64,000 nt of DNA from Mariniphaga sp041687215 (GTDB lineage: Bacteria; Bacteroidota; Bacteroidia; Bacteroidales; Prolixibacteraceae), in NCBI RefSeq assembly GCF_041687215.1, contig NZ_JAWLCI010000007.1:43564-107563 (forward strand), written 5' to 3'. The stretch's first letter is position 1; every line of letters starts with the position of its first letter. The position numbers were made by a program, and so were the translations under genes. The notes beneath the pieces were generated by a model that saw only the letters and a list, made by a program, of their open reading frames with translations, did no database searches and was not told where the DNA came from. Shown here in pieces: positions 37,601 to 45,762 of this stretch.

Positions 37601-38050
37601 TTTGTAACCATTGAAGTGAAAAACGATGGTAGTTACACCACAGTGATAATTAACGGCAACACCATTTTCGATGAAGTTTTAACACCCGATCTTTCTTTTG
37701 GAAAAATAGGTTTGTACACCTGGTGGAACCCGGTTTGGTTCGACGATGTTTCGGTAATAGCAAAAGGCACAGTCATTTTCGATAATGTTTCAATGGTTGA
37801 AAAGGATAATATGTTCAGCATATTTCCAAATCCTGTTTCGGGAAATTTTGTAACGGTTAAAACAAATTCATCCTTATTTCCTTCACCTGAAATTCATATT
37901 TATAGTTTAGAAGGAAAACTTTTACATTCTGGAATAATGACCAGTGATATCATAAAATTATCAACCCAAAGTTTCCAATCGCCCGGTATTTATTTGGCCA
38001 GATTGATTAAAGGTAACAATTGTGTTCAAAAAAAGATAGTAATTCAATAA
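34670..38050 (+). CDS. Secreted BNR-propeller protein with Ig-like and laminin-G-like domains and T9SS sorting domain
   Basis: A 1126-residue exported protein. After the signal peptide (~1-24) a large propeller (~25-680) carries repeated Asp-box motifs (SIDGGETW, SNDGGTTF, SRDGGNTF, STDGGETW) as in sialidases, Vps10 and GH74 xyloglucanases. No sialidase arginine triad is evident, so the activity is unknown. Two Big-type Ig domains (VEKVEFFYGDTVLMKD and VIKVEFFANDTKLGEK), a concanavalin-like or LamG-like domain (YFEDFNDNLAQDWIP, FTFSAKVKSDWNNNFGLIF) and a type A sorting domain (SIFPNPVSGNF to KKIVIQ) follow. It is fully open over 3.4 kb although its neighbours on both sides are broken, implying selection or recent arrival. 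Confidence 0.85.
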   Translation: MHNSIFKYSVIFIAFQLCCTEITAQDWKAIPLVSSKILSNGHSGGEGCQWPQAIEVDQTDGSFLLFGTDVGGIYRSTNRGKLWEPCNIGYHPRGNCGFAIDPNNNQRALAIGGNSIENKNHGIYLSTNQAASWKHVLQEEFYNGYRDFKDKVAFDASSLDEDLGYSTIAYWSNPAGGLYKSIDGGETWKEINSEFGDCTIKVSPETGSVYAGTMNGFYQSNDGGTTFKQVFSGVVRDIAVVCSEPSKVWFTTSRELHVSVDNGETFSKIESTNFPDNVLALKVSPANPEKIVVCHSAGEYSKPIYISANGGITWQIAQIDNSNAFMPFNGRHHEFAWHPTDENKVWAFGGDWITSSSDGGKEFEWDANGYTGILVGGTFNFNISDPDLLYIASQDYNGAFTNNGGGTWKYCNASGHGWGGFTYGAYAADKNVLVTMVSPGWNESGLLTVSRDGGNTFTKTDLVCNGLKTGCGDAKDPDVIYFSEYVTYDRGETWQIMEGCSGVFIANLSGAKEVYGADGISVVRSKDKGITWENVVTLPQSVLDVATDHINNRLYVVTGGDRLFIYENEILTELSSRVPTDQFNNRSILTVAVDPNNPNMVYCAGPKNVYKTDASVKRSTDGGETWEIITPNLRTNNGANTGDGANEVFALRVNPKTRELWGAGGCYGIWKFIPENNLSINLTAPAIDTILIAPGNIILTAEIIQNSYSVEKVEFFYGDTVLMKDTIPPYQYEWQNIETGEYEIYAAATDSSGNIAYSGKIKMQVIALLLPEVVVTSPLNDEQFEYDSTIEIVTEANDLDGQVIKVEFFANDTKLGEKTDGTFSFIWENVVDGFYTIIVKVTDNTNQTVTSNPIKIVVQTEEGSITYFEDFNDNLAQDWIPVFGEWSVQFNQFNNLTSNGMNYCIYQGTTFADFTFSAKVKSDWNNNFGLIFNFTDDNNFYLVELDAEPQGVWLKMVKDGNESTISTASYSGGGVGVFVTIEVKNDGSYTTVIINGNTIFDEVLTPDLSFGKIGLYTWWNPVWFDDVSVIAKGTVIFDNVSMVEKDNMFSIFPNPVSGNFVTVKTNSSLFPSPEIHIYSLEGKLLHSGIMTSDIIKLSTQSFQSPGIYLARLIKGNNCVQKKIVIQ

Positions 38051-38085
38051 TATCATCCAATGAATATGTAATATAAATAAGATTT

Positions 38086-39234
38086 ATGAAAATGTTTAAA
38101 ATGATTGCTTTAGCAATGGCGGCAAGTGTGATTTTTCTGTTTGCCAATGCAGCCAGCAGAGAGCAAAAAAAAGCAGAATGTGATAAGGTTAAGGAAAATA
38201 TTGAATTTTTGCCCGGGACAAGAAATCCCTTGAAATGGCCATTTTCACGCCATTCTATCTGGAATATGCCAATTGGGAGTAATGCAAATTATGTACACGC
38301 TCAAATAGAACAGGCTCAGGCAAAGGGTATGACTGTAGATGAAGATATCATTGTAATGGAAAGCGATGCTGCCACCACTGGTATTTACGGGAACAATGCA
38401 GGATGGGATAGAAATAAAGACCGCTGTATTGTGGAAGGAGGGTTACTTTTCGAAGCTCCTGTTCCTGAAGATTTCGTTGTAAGACCCGGTAACTGGGATG
38501 GTGTAACTCCTAATTCCGGGCTTGCGGTGCTGATGCCGGATGGAAGAACAATTAAACAAACCCAACCATTTGCAAGATGTGAAGCAGGGAAACAGGCCAC
38601 TTCGAAGTACCTTTTTGACGATCAGGATATTTATGGACAGGGAATGTATGGAGCGCATGGTGGTTCAGTATTATCAGCAATAGGTGGAGCATTGCGGCTT
38701 GGGGAATTGAGGCCAGATTCCGGACCAATCCATCATGCCTTAAAAGTTAATCTTTTTGCAGCCAAAAATCTTTACTACGATGGCGAAACGAAAGGTTACA
38801 GGTGGCCTGCCAAAAGAGCTGATGGATATGCAGAAGGAAATTATGGCTCCTACCGAACCAACCCTGAAGTTAAAGAATGCAGAATGGGGGCACTTTTGGC
38901 ATTGCCATCCAGTTGGAATCTTGACAGTATTGGCTTTGAAACCGAACCTGCCAGAATTTTGGCCGAAACATTTCAAAAATAGGGTGCCTATATAGTAGAT
39001 GATACCGCATGGGATGTTTATGCGATTGTTACCGAATGGGGTCCCGAAGGGCACTTTACCAATCAGTTTGAGAAGGACTGGGGTTTTTCAATTATTCAGG
39101 AAAGTAAAAATACACCCTGGGCACGGGATATGGATCGTATTTTTCTTAATTTGCATGTGGTTGATAATAACTCTGGAAGTTCAATAGGTGGTGGCGGACA
39201 TCCATTAATGCCACTGGCACCTGATTTTGAATGA
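38086..39234 (+). pseudogene. Secreted protein of unknown family, interrupted by an in-frame TAG
   Basis: The frame runs 298 residues from a signal peptide (VIFLFANAASRE) to a TAG at 38980-38982 and then continues in the same frame for 84 more residues to TGA at 39232-39234. Residues around the stop read AETFQK, stop, GAYIVDDTAWDVYAIVTEWG. A tyrosine codon (TAT or TAC) at the stop would fit. Other features are NPLKWPFSRHSIWNMPIG, GQGMYGAHGGSVLSAIGGALR and the C-terminal IGGGGHPLMPLAPDFE. I know similar proteins only as unnamed secreted proteins, often near carbohydrate enzymes. Full length would be 382 residues. Confidence 0.75.
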
Positions 39235-39260
39235 GTTTTAATTAAAATACAAGAAAGTTG

Positions 39261-41404
39261 ATGAGAAAATTTATTTTTGTTTTACTGCTGGGTTTTATCG
39301 TTTTTAACTCCTATTCTGAAGACGGCTACAAACTTTGGCTGCGTTACGCACCGGTTGAAAATTCAACTTTGCTTCAGAATTACCGAAACCAGATTAAAAA
39401 TATTGTTTTGAATGTCGACACTCCAACCCTGAAAGCGGCCAAAAATGAATTGGAAACTGGTCTCTCAGAAATGCTGGAAATCAGGCCTTCATTCACTAAA
39501 ACGTTAAAAGGTGGGGGTAACCTGGTTGTTGGACTACACGGTAATTTTGAAGAAATAAAAAATAGTACCGGCGAAGAGGAATTACTGGATATTGGCAGCG
39601 AAGGTTTTATTTTAAGGCAAACCGAAAAAAACAATATAATTATTGCTGCAAATACGGATATTGGACTGCTTTACGGTGTGTTTCGTTTTTTGCAGATAAT
39701 ACAATAGGAACTGCCGCTTTCAAGATTAAATGTTGTTGATTCTCCCAAAACAAAAATCAGGATTCTCAACCACTGGGACAACCTTAACCGAACCGTGGAA
39801 CGTGGATATGCCGGCTTTTCACTTTGGGGCTGGTTTCGTCTACCCGAAGTAATCCATCCACGATATATTGATTATGCTCGTGCAAATGCATCTGTTGGAA
39901 TAAACGGTACAGCAATTACTAACGTAAACGCCAATGCACAGATTTTAACTCCGGTTTACCTTGAAAAGGTGAAAGCGCTTGCCGATGCATTTCGTCCGTA
40001 TGGGTTGAAAATTTATCTTACTGCCCGGTTCAGCGCGCCAATTGGACTGGGTAAACTGCCAACCGCTGATCCGCTTGATAAACAGGTTCAGGATTGGTGG
40101 AACAGAAAAGTCGAAGAAATTTACACCTACATTCCTGATTTTGGCAGATTTTTGGTGAAGGCTGACTCCGAGGGGCAACCCGGTCCGCATAATTACAACC
40201 GCACTCAGGCAGAGGGTGCCAACATGCTGGCCGATGCAGTGGCTCCTTTTGGAGGAATTGTGATGTGGCGTGCTTTTGTTTACGACCAGCATGTGCCGGA
40301 AGACCGCACCAAACAAGCTTACAACGAATTTAAACCATTTGATGGCAAATTTCGCAACAATGTGATTGTTCAGGTGAAAAACGGGCCGCTCGACTTCCAG
40401 CCACATGAACCTTTTCATCCGCTTTTTGGGGGAATGGAAAATACAAATCTGATGATGGAATTCCAGATAACTTAGGAATACCTTGGCTTTTCAACCCATT
40501 TGGTTTACCTCGCATCGCTTTACGAAGAGTGTCTGCAATTTGATACACACGCCAAAGGTGAGGGTGAGGGTTCAACGGTAGCCAAAACAATTGAAGGATC
40601 GCTATTCGGACAGAAACTGACTGGTATGGCCGGCGTTTCCAATATAGGTACCGATCGCAACTGGACCGGACATCCATTCGGACAGGCCAACTGGCATGCA
40701 TTTGGGTGCCTGGCCTGGGATCAGTACCTGAGTTCAAATGAAATTGCAGATGAATGGATTGCAATGACTTTTACCCAAAACAATTCATTTGTAAAACCTG
40801 TCAAAGAAATGTTGTTGGAATCACGGGAGGTGTGTGTCAATTACATGGCTCCACTTGGGCTGCACCACATTATGGCTCGCGGGCACCATCATGGTCCCGG
40901 CCCATGGGTGGAAGGTGGCTGGCCCGACTGGACAGCAGTTTATTACCACCGGGCTTCATCGGATTGTATTGGTTTTGATCGCTCTTCTTCAGGAAGCAAT
41001 GCTGTTGGGCAATATCATGAACCGGTTGCTAAACTATTCGACAATATTGACATGTCCCGAAGAATACCTGCTTTGGTTTCACCGGGTGCCATGGGATAAC
41101 CGCGTAAGATCGGGAAATACACTTTGGGATGAAATGGCTAACAAATACCAGAAAGGAGTGGATGACTTACGAAAAATGCAGAAAACGTGGGATTCACTAA
41201 AAGATTATGTGGATTCTGAGATTCAGTTATGTGGAGTCTCTGCTCGGAATACAGGAAAAAGAGTCTGTTTGGTGGCTGAACTCCTGTCTGCTCTATTTTC
41301 AGACTTTTTCCAAAATGTCCATTCCTGAAAGTGTTGAAAAGCCGGACAAAACGCTGGAGTATTATATGGGAATCAATGAATTATACATGCCGGGACATCA
41401 CTGA
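39261..41404 (+). pseudogene. GH67 alpha-glucuronidase gene with two stops and two frameshifts
   Basis: Pieced together, this is a near-complete periplasmic alpha-glucuronidase, an enzyme that removes glucuronic acid side chains from xylan fragments. It has a signal peptide, an N-terminal domain, then the catalytic barrel with LNHWDNLNRTVERGYAG, the acid-region ADSEGQPGP, and VKNGPLDFQ with the base. Lesions are a TAG at 39705-39707 (after FLQIIQ), a TAG at 40473-40475 (MMEFQIT, stop, EYLGFSTH, where family members have Lys), a frameshift near 41051 (DNID to TCPEEYLLWF), and another near 41220 (DSE to YVESLLGIQEKESVWW). It ends GINELYMPGHH. ATG at 39261 is the probable original start. Confidence 0.85.
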
Positions 41405-41466
41405 TTAAATTTTGTGGCCAACATAAAAAATTGACGGCTGGAAAATGTCTATTTGAGCAGGGTTAG

Positions 41467-42225
41467 CTACATTGATATTTTAGCCGTGGATTTGTTTACC
41501 AGGGTAGCTTCCTCCATTATCACTTCGTAAAAATATCCTGAGCCGAAATCTTTTTCAAGGGTGATTTTTCCTTTAAAGGTCACCTCATCATTTACTTCGG
41601 CCAAATCCTGACTGGTAATGGTTAAATCAAATTTTCCTTCACTATTGGTTCCATCCTGGATGTGAATCCAGTTTTTACCCATAATTTGTTTATTAACTTT
41701 TACAACCACACCTCTTATTTCAATTTCTTTTCCAGAATAATCCTGGCGGTTACCAAAAACTTCGGCTATGGTAATTTCACCATTCGCTTTTTCAAGTTGA
41801 ATGTTACTTTTTGGGTCAGATTCAACTTTGCCTGAATGTGGATTTCCCGTCATTCCGCCCATTCCCTGCATTCCTCCTGGCAAATTCTTGTTTATGGGAT
41901 TTTTACTGATTTGATTTACGAAATAAATCACATCAAATGTGCGATCCAAATCTTTACTTGCAAAATTGGTCATTTGTAATGCTTCATCGTAATAATAAAC
42001 TTCACCGGGGGAAACTTCCTGTTTGGTAACTGCCATCCAACGATCGCCTCCGTTTTCTTTCACTTTCAGGTAGGTGTAACTGTTTGCCTGAAGTACTTCT
42101 GAAACTTCAAAAACATTTTGGTTAACAGGTGTGGCAGTTTGGGTAACCTGCCCGCTTTTATTTCTTACACAAGATGAAAAAATTATCACCAGCCCAATTA
42201 TCAGAATATATTTCATTTTGTTCAT
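41467..42225 (-). CDS. Lipoprotein with OB-fold-like C-terminal domain
   Basis: A 252-residue predicted lipoprotein (signal to lipobox FSSC at ~16-19). Residues ~35-110 form a beta-rich unit (VLQANSYTYLKVKENGGDRWMAV). A Gly/Met-rich linker follows (NLPGGMQGMGGMTGNP). The C-terminal ~95 residues resemble an OB fold (GKEIEIRGVVVKVNKQIMGKNWIHIQDGT, then DEVTFKGKITLEKDFGSG). Similar OB-like envelope proteins in Bacteroidota lack known function. A Bacteroidetes-type promoter precedes it. Coding is intact, in contrast to the adjacent GH67 pseudogene. Confidence 0.75.
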   Translation of the reverse strand: MNKMKYILIIGLVIIFSSCVRNKSGQVTQTATPVNQNVFEVSEVLQANSYTYLKVKENGGDRWMAVTKQEVSPGEVYYYDEALQMTNFASKDLDRTFDVIYFVNQISKNPINKNLPGGMQGMGGMTGNPHSGKVESDPKSNIQLEKANGEITIAEVFGNRQDYSGKEIEIRGVVVKVNKQIMGKNWIHIQDGTNSEGKFDLTITSQDLAEVNDEVTFKGKITLEKDFGSGYFYEVIMEEATLVNKSTAKISM

Positions 42226-42251
42226 TTTGAATTACTTATTTATTTATATGG

Positions 42252-42281
42252 CAAAATTAAATTTTTCGCCGGGCATTCAAA
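42252..42281 (-). promoter_or_regulatory. Promoter of the OB-fold lipoprotein gene
   Basis: On the minus strand TTTG (42278-42281) and TAATTTTG (42252-42259) are 18 bases apart, close to the Bacteroidetes consensus spacing. The -7 box lies 26 bases before the ATG at 42225. Confidence 0.5.
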
Positions 42282-42360
42282 TTATATCTGGTTCTATTAA
42301 ATTGAATAAACAAGCAAAATCTTATAATGTTTTTTTATTTTCCACGAAAATTGAAAAGCT

Positions 42361-43644
42361 TTAATCCGGATTTGTTCCGGCCAATGCTTCTACGTCCCAC
42401 CTTATTTTTTGCAATTCTGTAAGCAGAGAGTCTTTCATTGTAACATATTCCGGCATTCGGCTTTCGTTAACCGGTTCAACCGGAGGTGCTTCCACTTTGA
42501 GTGGGTCAACAGGTGTTCCGTTTTTATGCACCCTGAAATCGAGGTGCGGACCGGTTGACAATCCGGTAGAACCCACAAAACCAATAACCTGGCCTTGCTG
42601 AACGCGTGCTCCCTGAACAACTCCTTTTGCAAAACCCGAAAGATGCATGTACGTGGTAGTGTAAACCGAATTGTGTTTAACCTTTAAATAGTTACCTCCT
42701 CCGCGCGCCTGATAAGCCCGGGCTATTACTGTTCCGTCGCCAATGGTTCTTACCGGAGTGCCCTTGGGTGCTGCATAATCAACGCCGTGGTGCGGCCTGC
42801 GAATTCGCAAAACCGGGTGCATCCGGCTGTGTGAAAACCGGGAACTGATTCGGGCAAATTCAAGCGGAGACTTTAAAAAAGCTTTACGCAGGCTCTGTCC
42901 TTCTTCATCGAAATAATCGAAACGTTCGTCCTGGAAAAACCGAAACGCATAATTTTCAGTGCCCATGTGGTCGAATTGAACTGCGTAAATGTTTCCAATA
43001 CCAATTGAAACTGAATCTACAAACATTTCATCATAAATTACCCGGAACTTGTCGCCTTTCTGGATGGCATAAAAATCGATTGACCAGGCAAAAATATCGG
43101 AAAGCCGGAGTGCCAGCATCGGATCCAGACCGTTGTCTTTCATAGTATTCCAAAGCGATGATTGAATTTCTCCATGACCGGTCCGGAGTTTGGTTTCTAT
43201 CTCTTTTTCGCCCCGGTAAACTTTCAACGAATCGAACAATTCGAAAACATAATAATCGGTGGCTGAATTTTCATAAATAAAGTAACGGGCTTCTGCCAGC
43301 GAATCCGGCGTTTGAAAAATGGTATAACGGTTTCCACCGCGTATTTTCCGCACATCGAAAACCTCTTTCGACTCGCGGGCAATCTGATCAATAATTCCCA
43401 TTCCCACACCGTAGTCACTTAAAATATGACTTAGATGTTGATTGGGCCGAACGGTTCCGTCTGCAATTAGAAACGAATCAACAGGCAGCCCGTACTTTAA
43501 AACGGGTGGGAGGGGTGGCATTAAAGTATCAGTTTCTGCCTGATCTTTATTTTTCTTTTTTTGTACTTGCCGACATGAAAATGAGAAAAAAAGTATTAGT
43601 GCCAAACCTAATAAAGGTATTGTTTTGCGTATATATCCTGTCAT
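42361..43644 (-). CDS. M23-family peptidoglycan endopeptidase
   Basis: A 427-residue envelope protein. Its N-terminus (LALILFFSFSC) is a lipoprotein signal. The middle region resembles the OapA/LysM-like N-terminal part of M23 proteins. The C-terminal LytM domain (~280-395) has HHGVDYAAPKGTPV, with the first zinc His and Asp, and TGPHLDFRVHKNGTPVDP. The usual HxH is HLD here; as I recall, many Bacteroidota M23 proteins show this variant. It cleaves or regulates cleavage of peptidoglycan crosslinks. The gene starts 11 bases after the YitT-type gene ends, suggesting one operon. Confidence 0.88.
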   Translation of the reverse strand: MTGYIRKTIPLLGLALILFFSFSCRQVQKKKNKDQAETDTLMPPLPPVLKYGLPVDSFLIADGTVRPNQHLSHILSDYGVGMGIIDQIARESKEVFDVRKIRGGNRYTIFQTPDSLAEARYFIYENSATDYYVFELFDSLKVYRGEKEIETKLRTGHGEIQSSLWNTMKDNGLDPMLALRLSDIFAWSIDFYAIQKGDKFRVIYDEMFVDSVSIGIGNIYAVQFDHMGTENYAFRFFQDERFDYFDEEGQSLRKAFLKSPLEFARISSRFSHSRMHPVLRIRRPHHGVDYAAPKGTPVRTIGDGTVIARAYQARGGGNYLKVKHNSVYTTTYMHLSGFAKGVVQGARVQQGQVIGFVGSTGLSTGPHLDFRVHKNGTPVDPLKVEAPPVEPVNESRMPEYVTMKDSLLTELQKIRWDVEALAGTNPD

Positions 43645-43655
43645 CGAAATTTCTG

Positions 43656-44534
43656 TTACATTTTTAATTTATCAAATCCTTTTCCGTAAACACCCATCAC
43701 ACTCCCCATGGAAATGAAAGCATCCGGATCAATCTCCCGTATCTTTCTGAAAATCTGGCTGGTTTCCTTTTTGCGAACTACCGACATAATAATTTTGGTA
43801 TTCTCGCGGGTGTACCAACCTGTTCCGTCCAGTATAGTAACGCCTCTTATGGCCTCATTATTGATAAAATTGGCAATTTTTTCATATTCTTTTGAAATAA
43901 TAAACATTTGTGCCGAACGGTTGGCTCCGCTTAAAAACGAATCAAGGGAATAGGCAACCACCCACATGGAAACGTAGCCGTAAACCAGTTTTTCGGGCGA
44001 CTGAAACACAAAATATGATGAGGCAATAATGATTACATCGCAGTAAAGAATAATCCGGCCAGGACTAATATTGCGGTATTTGTTAACAATCATTGCAAAA
44101 ATATCGGTTCCGCCGGTACTTCCACCACGCGAAAATACTATTCCCAGTGCGATTCCACAAGCCATTCCACCCAAAACGGCAGAAAGAAACATGTCATCAA
44201 CAATGGGTTCTTTTACAATTCCCTGGAAAACCGCAAAAAATAAGGAAAGTACTAAAATGCTGTAAATGGTTTTTACGCCGAAGTTGGCACCAAGAATTTT
44301 TATAGCTACCAACACTAAAACTACATTCACAGAAAGATAAGTAACACTAACCGGAATTTTGGTCGCAAAATAGAGCACTGCGCCCACACCACTAACGCCA
44401 CCTCCTGTAATTTCAGCCGGAATAAGAAAAACCAGCCAGCCAAGGGCAAACAGCAGCAACCCAAAGGTAATGATGATGTAATCTTTAATGGCAATTGCCA
44501 GTTTCCTGTTCATATTCACTATTCCTGTAAACAT
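43656..44534 (-). CDS. YitT-family membrane protein
   Basis: A 292-residue integral membrane protein with about five hydrophobic segments (residues ~15-200), the repeated GGxxG element ITGGGVSGVGAVLYF, and RGGSTGGTDIFAMIVNKY typical of the YitT/DUF161 fold. The soluble C-terminal DUF2179 domain includes RGVTILDGTGWYTRENTKIIM and ends SVMGVYGKGFDKLKM. The function of the family is unknown; transport is a common guess. MNRKLAIAIKDY, seven codons in, is an alternative start. It is directly upstream of the M23 peptidase gene on the same strand. Confidence 0.9.
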   Translation of the reverse strand: MFTGIVNMNRKLAIAIKDYIIITFGLLLFALGWLVFLIPAEITGGGVSGVGAVLYFATKIPVSVTYLSVNVVLVLVAIKILGANFGVKTIYSILVLSLFFAVFQGIVKEPIVDDMFLSAVLGGMACGIALGIVFSRGGSTGGTDIFAMIVNKYRNISPGRIILYCDVIIIASSYFVFQSPEKLVYGYVSMWVVAYSLDSFLSGANRSAQMFIISKEYEKIANFINNEAIRGVTILDGTGWYTRENTKIIMSVVRKKETSQIFRKIREIDPDAFISMGSVMGVYGKGFDKLKM

Positions 44535-44666
44535 CGCAAAATAAATGATTTCGGTTTAAACGGGCGCAAAAAAACGAACCGAATAATGAAAAAAACGTGA
44601 GGTTTGTCAGGAAACCTAAAGCTTAATGGTGATTTAAACTCATTCTCTATAACTATTCAGAAATAG

Positions 44667-44677
44667 TTAACGTAATA
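44667..44677 (+). promoter_or_regulatory. Shared upstream motif, copy 1
   Basis: TTAACGTAATA begins exactly 46 bases before the ATG of the first coiled-coil lipoprotein. The same 11 bases occur 46 bases before its paralogue. It is probably part of a promoter or an operator; it does not match TAnnTTTG. Confidence 0.5.
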
Positions 44678-44712
44678 GCAATAAAATTTTATAACCAAAA
44701 ATCGATAGAATC

Positions 44713-45123
44713 ATGTCAACATTAAAAAGAACATTAGGTATTCTGCTTTCAAGTTTGCTTCTGGTGGTTTTTTCGGGTTGCGGCTCCGGACAGAAAAAAA
44801 GCGTGGAAGAACCCCAACCGGAAATTAGTGCTGAATTCAAACAAGAACAAAGTGATTTGCTCGCCAAAGCCAATCAGGAACTTTCCAGCATCAACCAAAA
44901 AATCAGGGAGTTGAATGACAAGATTAAAGAAAATGGCGGAAAACTTACCGATGCCCAAAATGAGGCTATTGATGAGTTTGAAGAAAAACGTGCATCAGTA
45001 AACAAATGCATGCACCAGATTAAAAATATTTCCCCTGAAGGTTGGGAAGATTTTAAAACTACTTTTGAAAAAGACCTGGAGGAGGTGAAAACCAGCATTG
45101 ATAAGATTTTGGAAGAACTCTGA
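44713..45123 (+). CDS. Small coiled-coil lipoprotein, tandem copy 1
   Basis: A 136-residue lipoprotein with the signal ending at VVFSGC (~18-23). The mature part is almost wholly charged helix with heptad-like spacing (EFKQEQSDLLAKANQELSSI, IRELNDKIKENGGKLT, AIDEFEEKRASVN, FEKDLEEVKTSIDKILEEL). I do not recognise a named family; the pattern suggests an abundant periplasmic helical protein, perhaps stress-related. It is paralogous over its whole length to the next gene. A shared motif precedes both. Confidence 0.82.
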   Translation: MSTLKRTLGILLSSLLLVVFSGCGSGQKKSVEEPQPEISAEFKQEQSDLLAKANQELSSINQKIRELNDKIKENGGKLTDAQNEAIDEFEEKRASVNKCMHQIKNISPEGWEDFKTTFEKDLEEVKTSIDKILEEL

Positions 45124-45231
45124 ACCTATTTGGTATCTGAAAAGCAATTATAATCTTTTGTTCGAATAATTCTTAATTAAAGGTTAAGTTTTGGTATTTA
45201 TTGTGCCTGTTTTAATAACAAATTGGGATAT

Positions 45232-45242
45232 TTAACGTAATA
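45232..45242 (+). promoter_or_regulatory. Shared upstream motif, copy 2
   Basis: TTAACGTAATA begins 46 bases before the ATG at 45278, the same distance as copy 1 before its gene. Sequence between motif and ATG is otherwise different, arguing that the motif is under selection rather than just recently duplicated. Confidence 0.5.
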
Positions 45243-45277
45243 AGTAGTGTAATAATTACGTAAAATATAATACAGGT

Positions 45278-45694
45278 ATGAAAATGAAAAATTTTGTTAG
45301 TGTACTATTTTTAAGTTTAATTGTGATTCTTCTTTCAGGCTGCGGCTCCGGCCAGCAAAAAGGAAATGAACCGGATACTGTTGAAAAATCTGAAATTAGT
45401 GCCGAACTTCAACAAGAGCAGGATGAGCTTGTAAAACTGGCCAACGAAGAGCTTTCCAAAATTAATGAGAAGATTATGGAATTGAATGAAAAAATTCAGG
45501 AGGAAGGAACCGGACTTACTGAGGTTCAGAATGAAGCGATTGATGAATTTGAAGAAAAACGCAAATCTGTTAATAACAGGCTAAACGAAATAAAAAATAT
45601 TTCGGAGGAAGAATGGGCATCTTTCAAATCCAAATTTGAGGATGATCTTGATGAGGTAAAGTCAAATATTGATAAAATTTTAGATGAGTTTTAG
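45278..45694 (+). CDS. Small coiled-coil lipoprotein, tandem copy 2
   Basis: A 138-residue paralogue of the preceding gene. The lipobox is LLSGC (~19-23), followed by GSGQQKGNEPD, and helical blocks match copy 1 (EISAELQQEQDELVKLANEE, EVQNEAIDEFEEKRKSVN, FEDDLDEVKSNIDKILDEF). Copy 1 has a cysteine (NKCMHQ) where this copy has NNRLNE. Each gene has its own upstream motif, so they may be transcribed separately. A terminator follows. Confidence 0.82.
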   Translation: MKMKNFVSVLFLSLIVILLSGCGSGQQKGNEPDTVEKSEISAELQQEQDELVKLANEELSKINEKIMELNEKIQEEGTGLTEVQNEAIDEFEEKRKSVNNRLNEIKNISEEEWASFKSKFEDDLDEVKSNIDKILDEF

Positions 45695-45717
45695 TCTGTT
45701 GAAATCAATATAGAATT

Positions 45718-45748
45718 AAAAACCGGATACGAACTGTACCCGGTTTTT
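45718..45748. terminator. Bidirectional terminator
   Basis: AAAAACCGG (45718-45726) and CCGGTTTTT (45740-45748) form a stem with T runs on both strands, between the converging ends of the lipoprotein gene and sucD. Confidence 0.8.
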
Positions 45749-45762
45749 TGGACTTTTTCAAT

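Noticed and set aside
38980..40475. Three in-frame TAG codons as evidence of amber reassignment or programmed readthrough
   Set aside because: dapA, rpsO and the isochorismatase-type gene use TAG as a normal stop, and the GH67 gene also carries two frameshifts, so decay explains the pattern better.
39945..40764. Antisense open frames within the GH67 region
   Set aside because: They mirror the coding bias of the GH67 gene and show no protein-family features.
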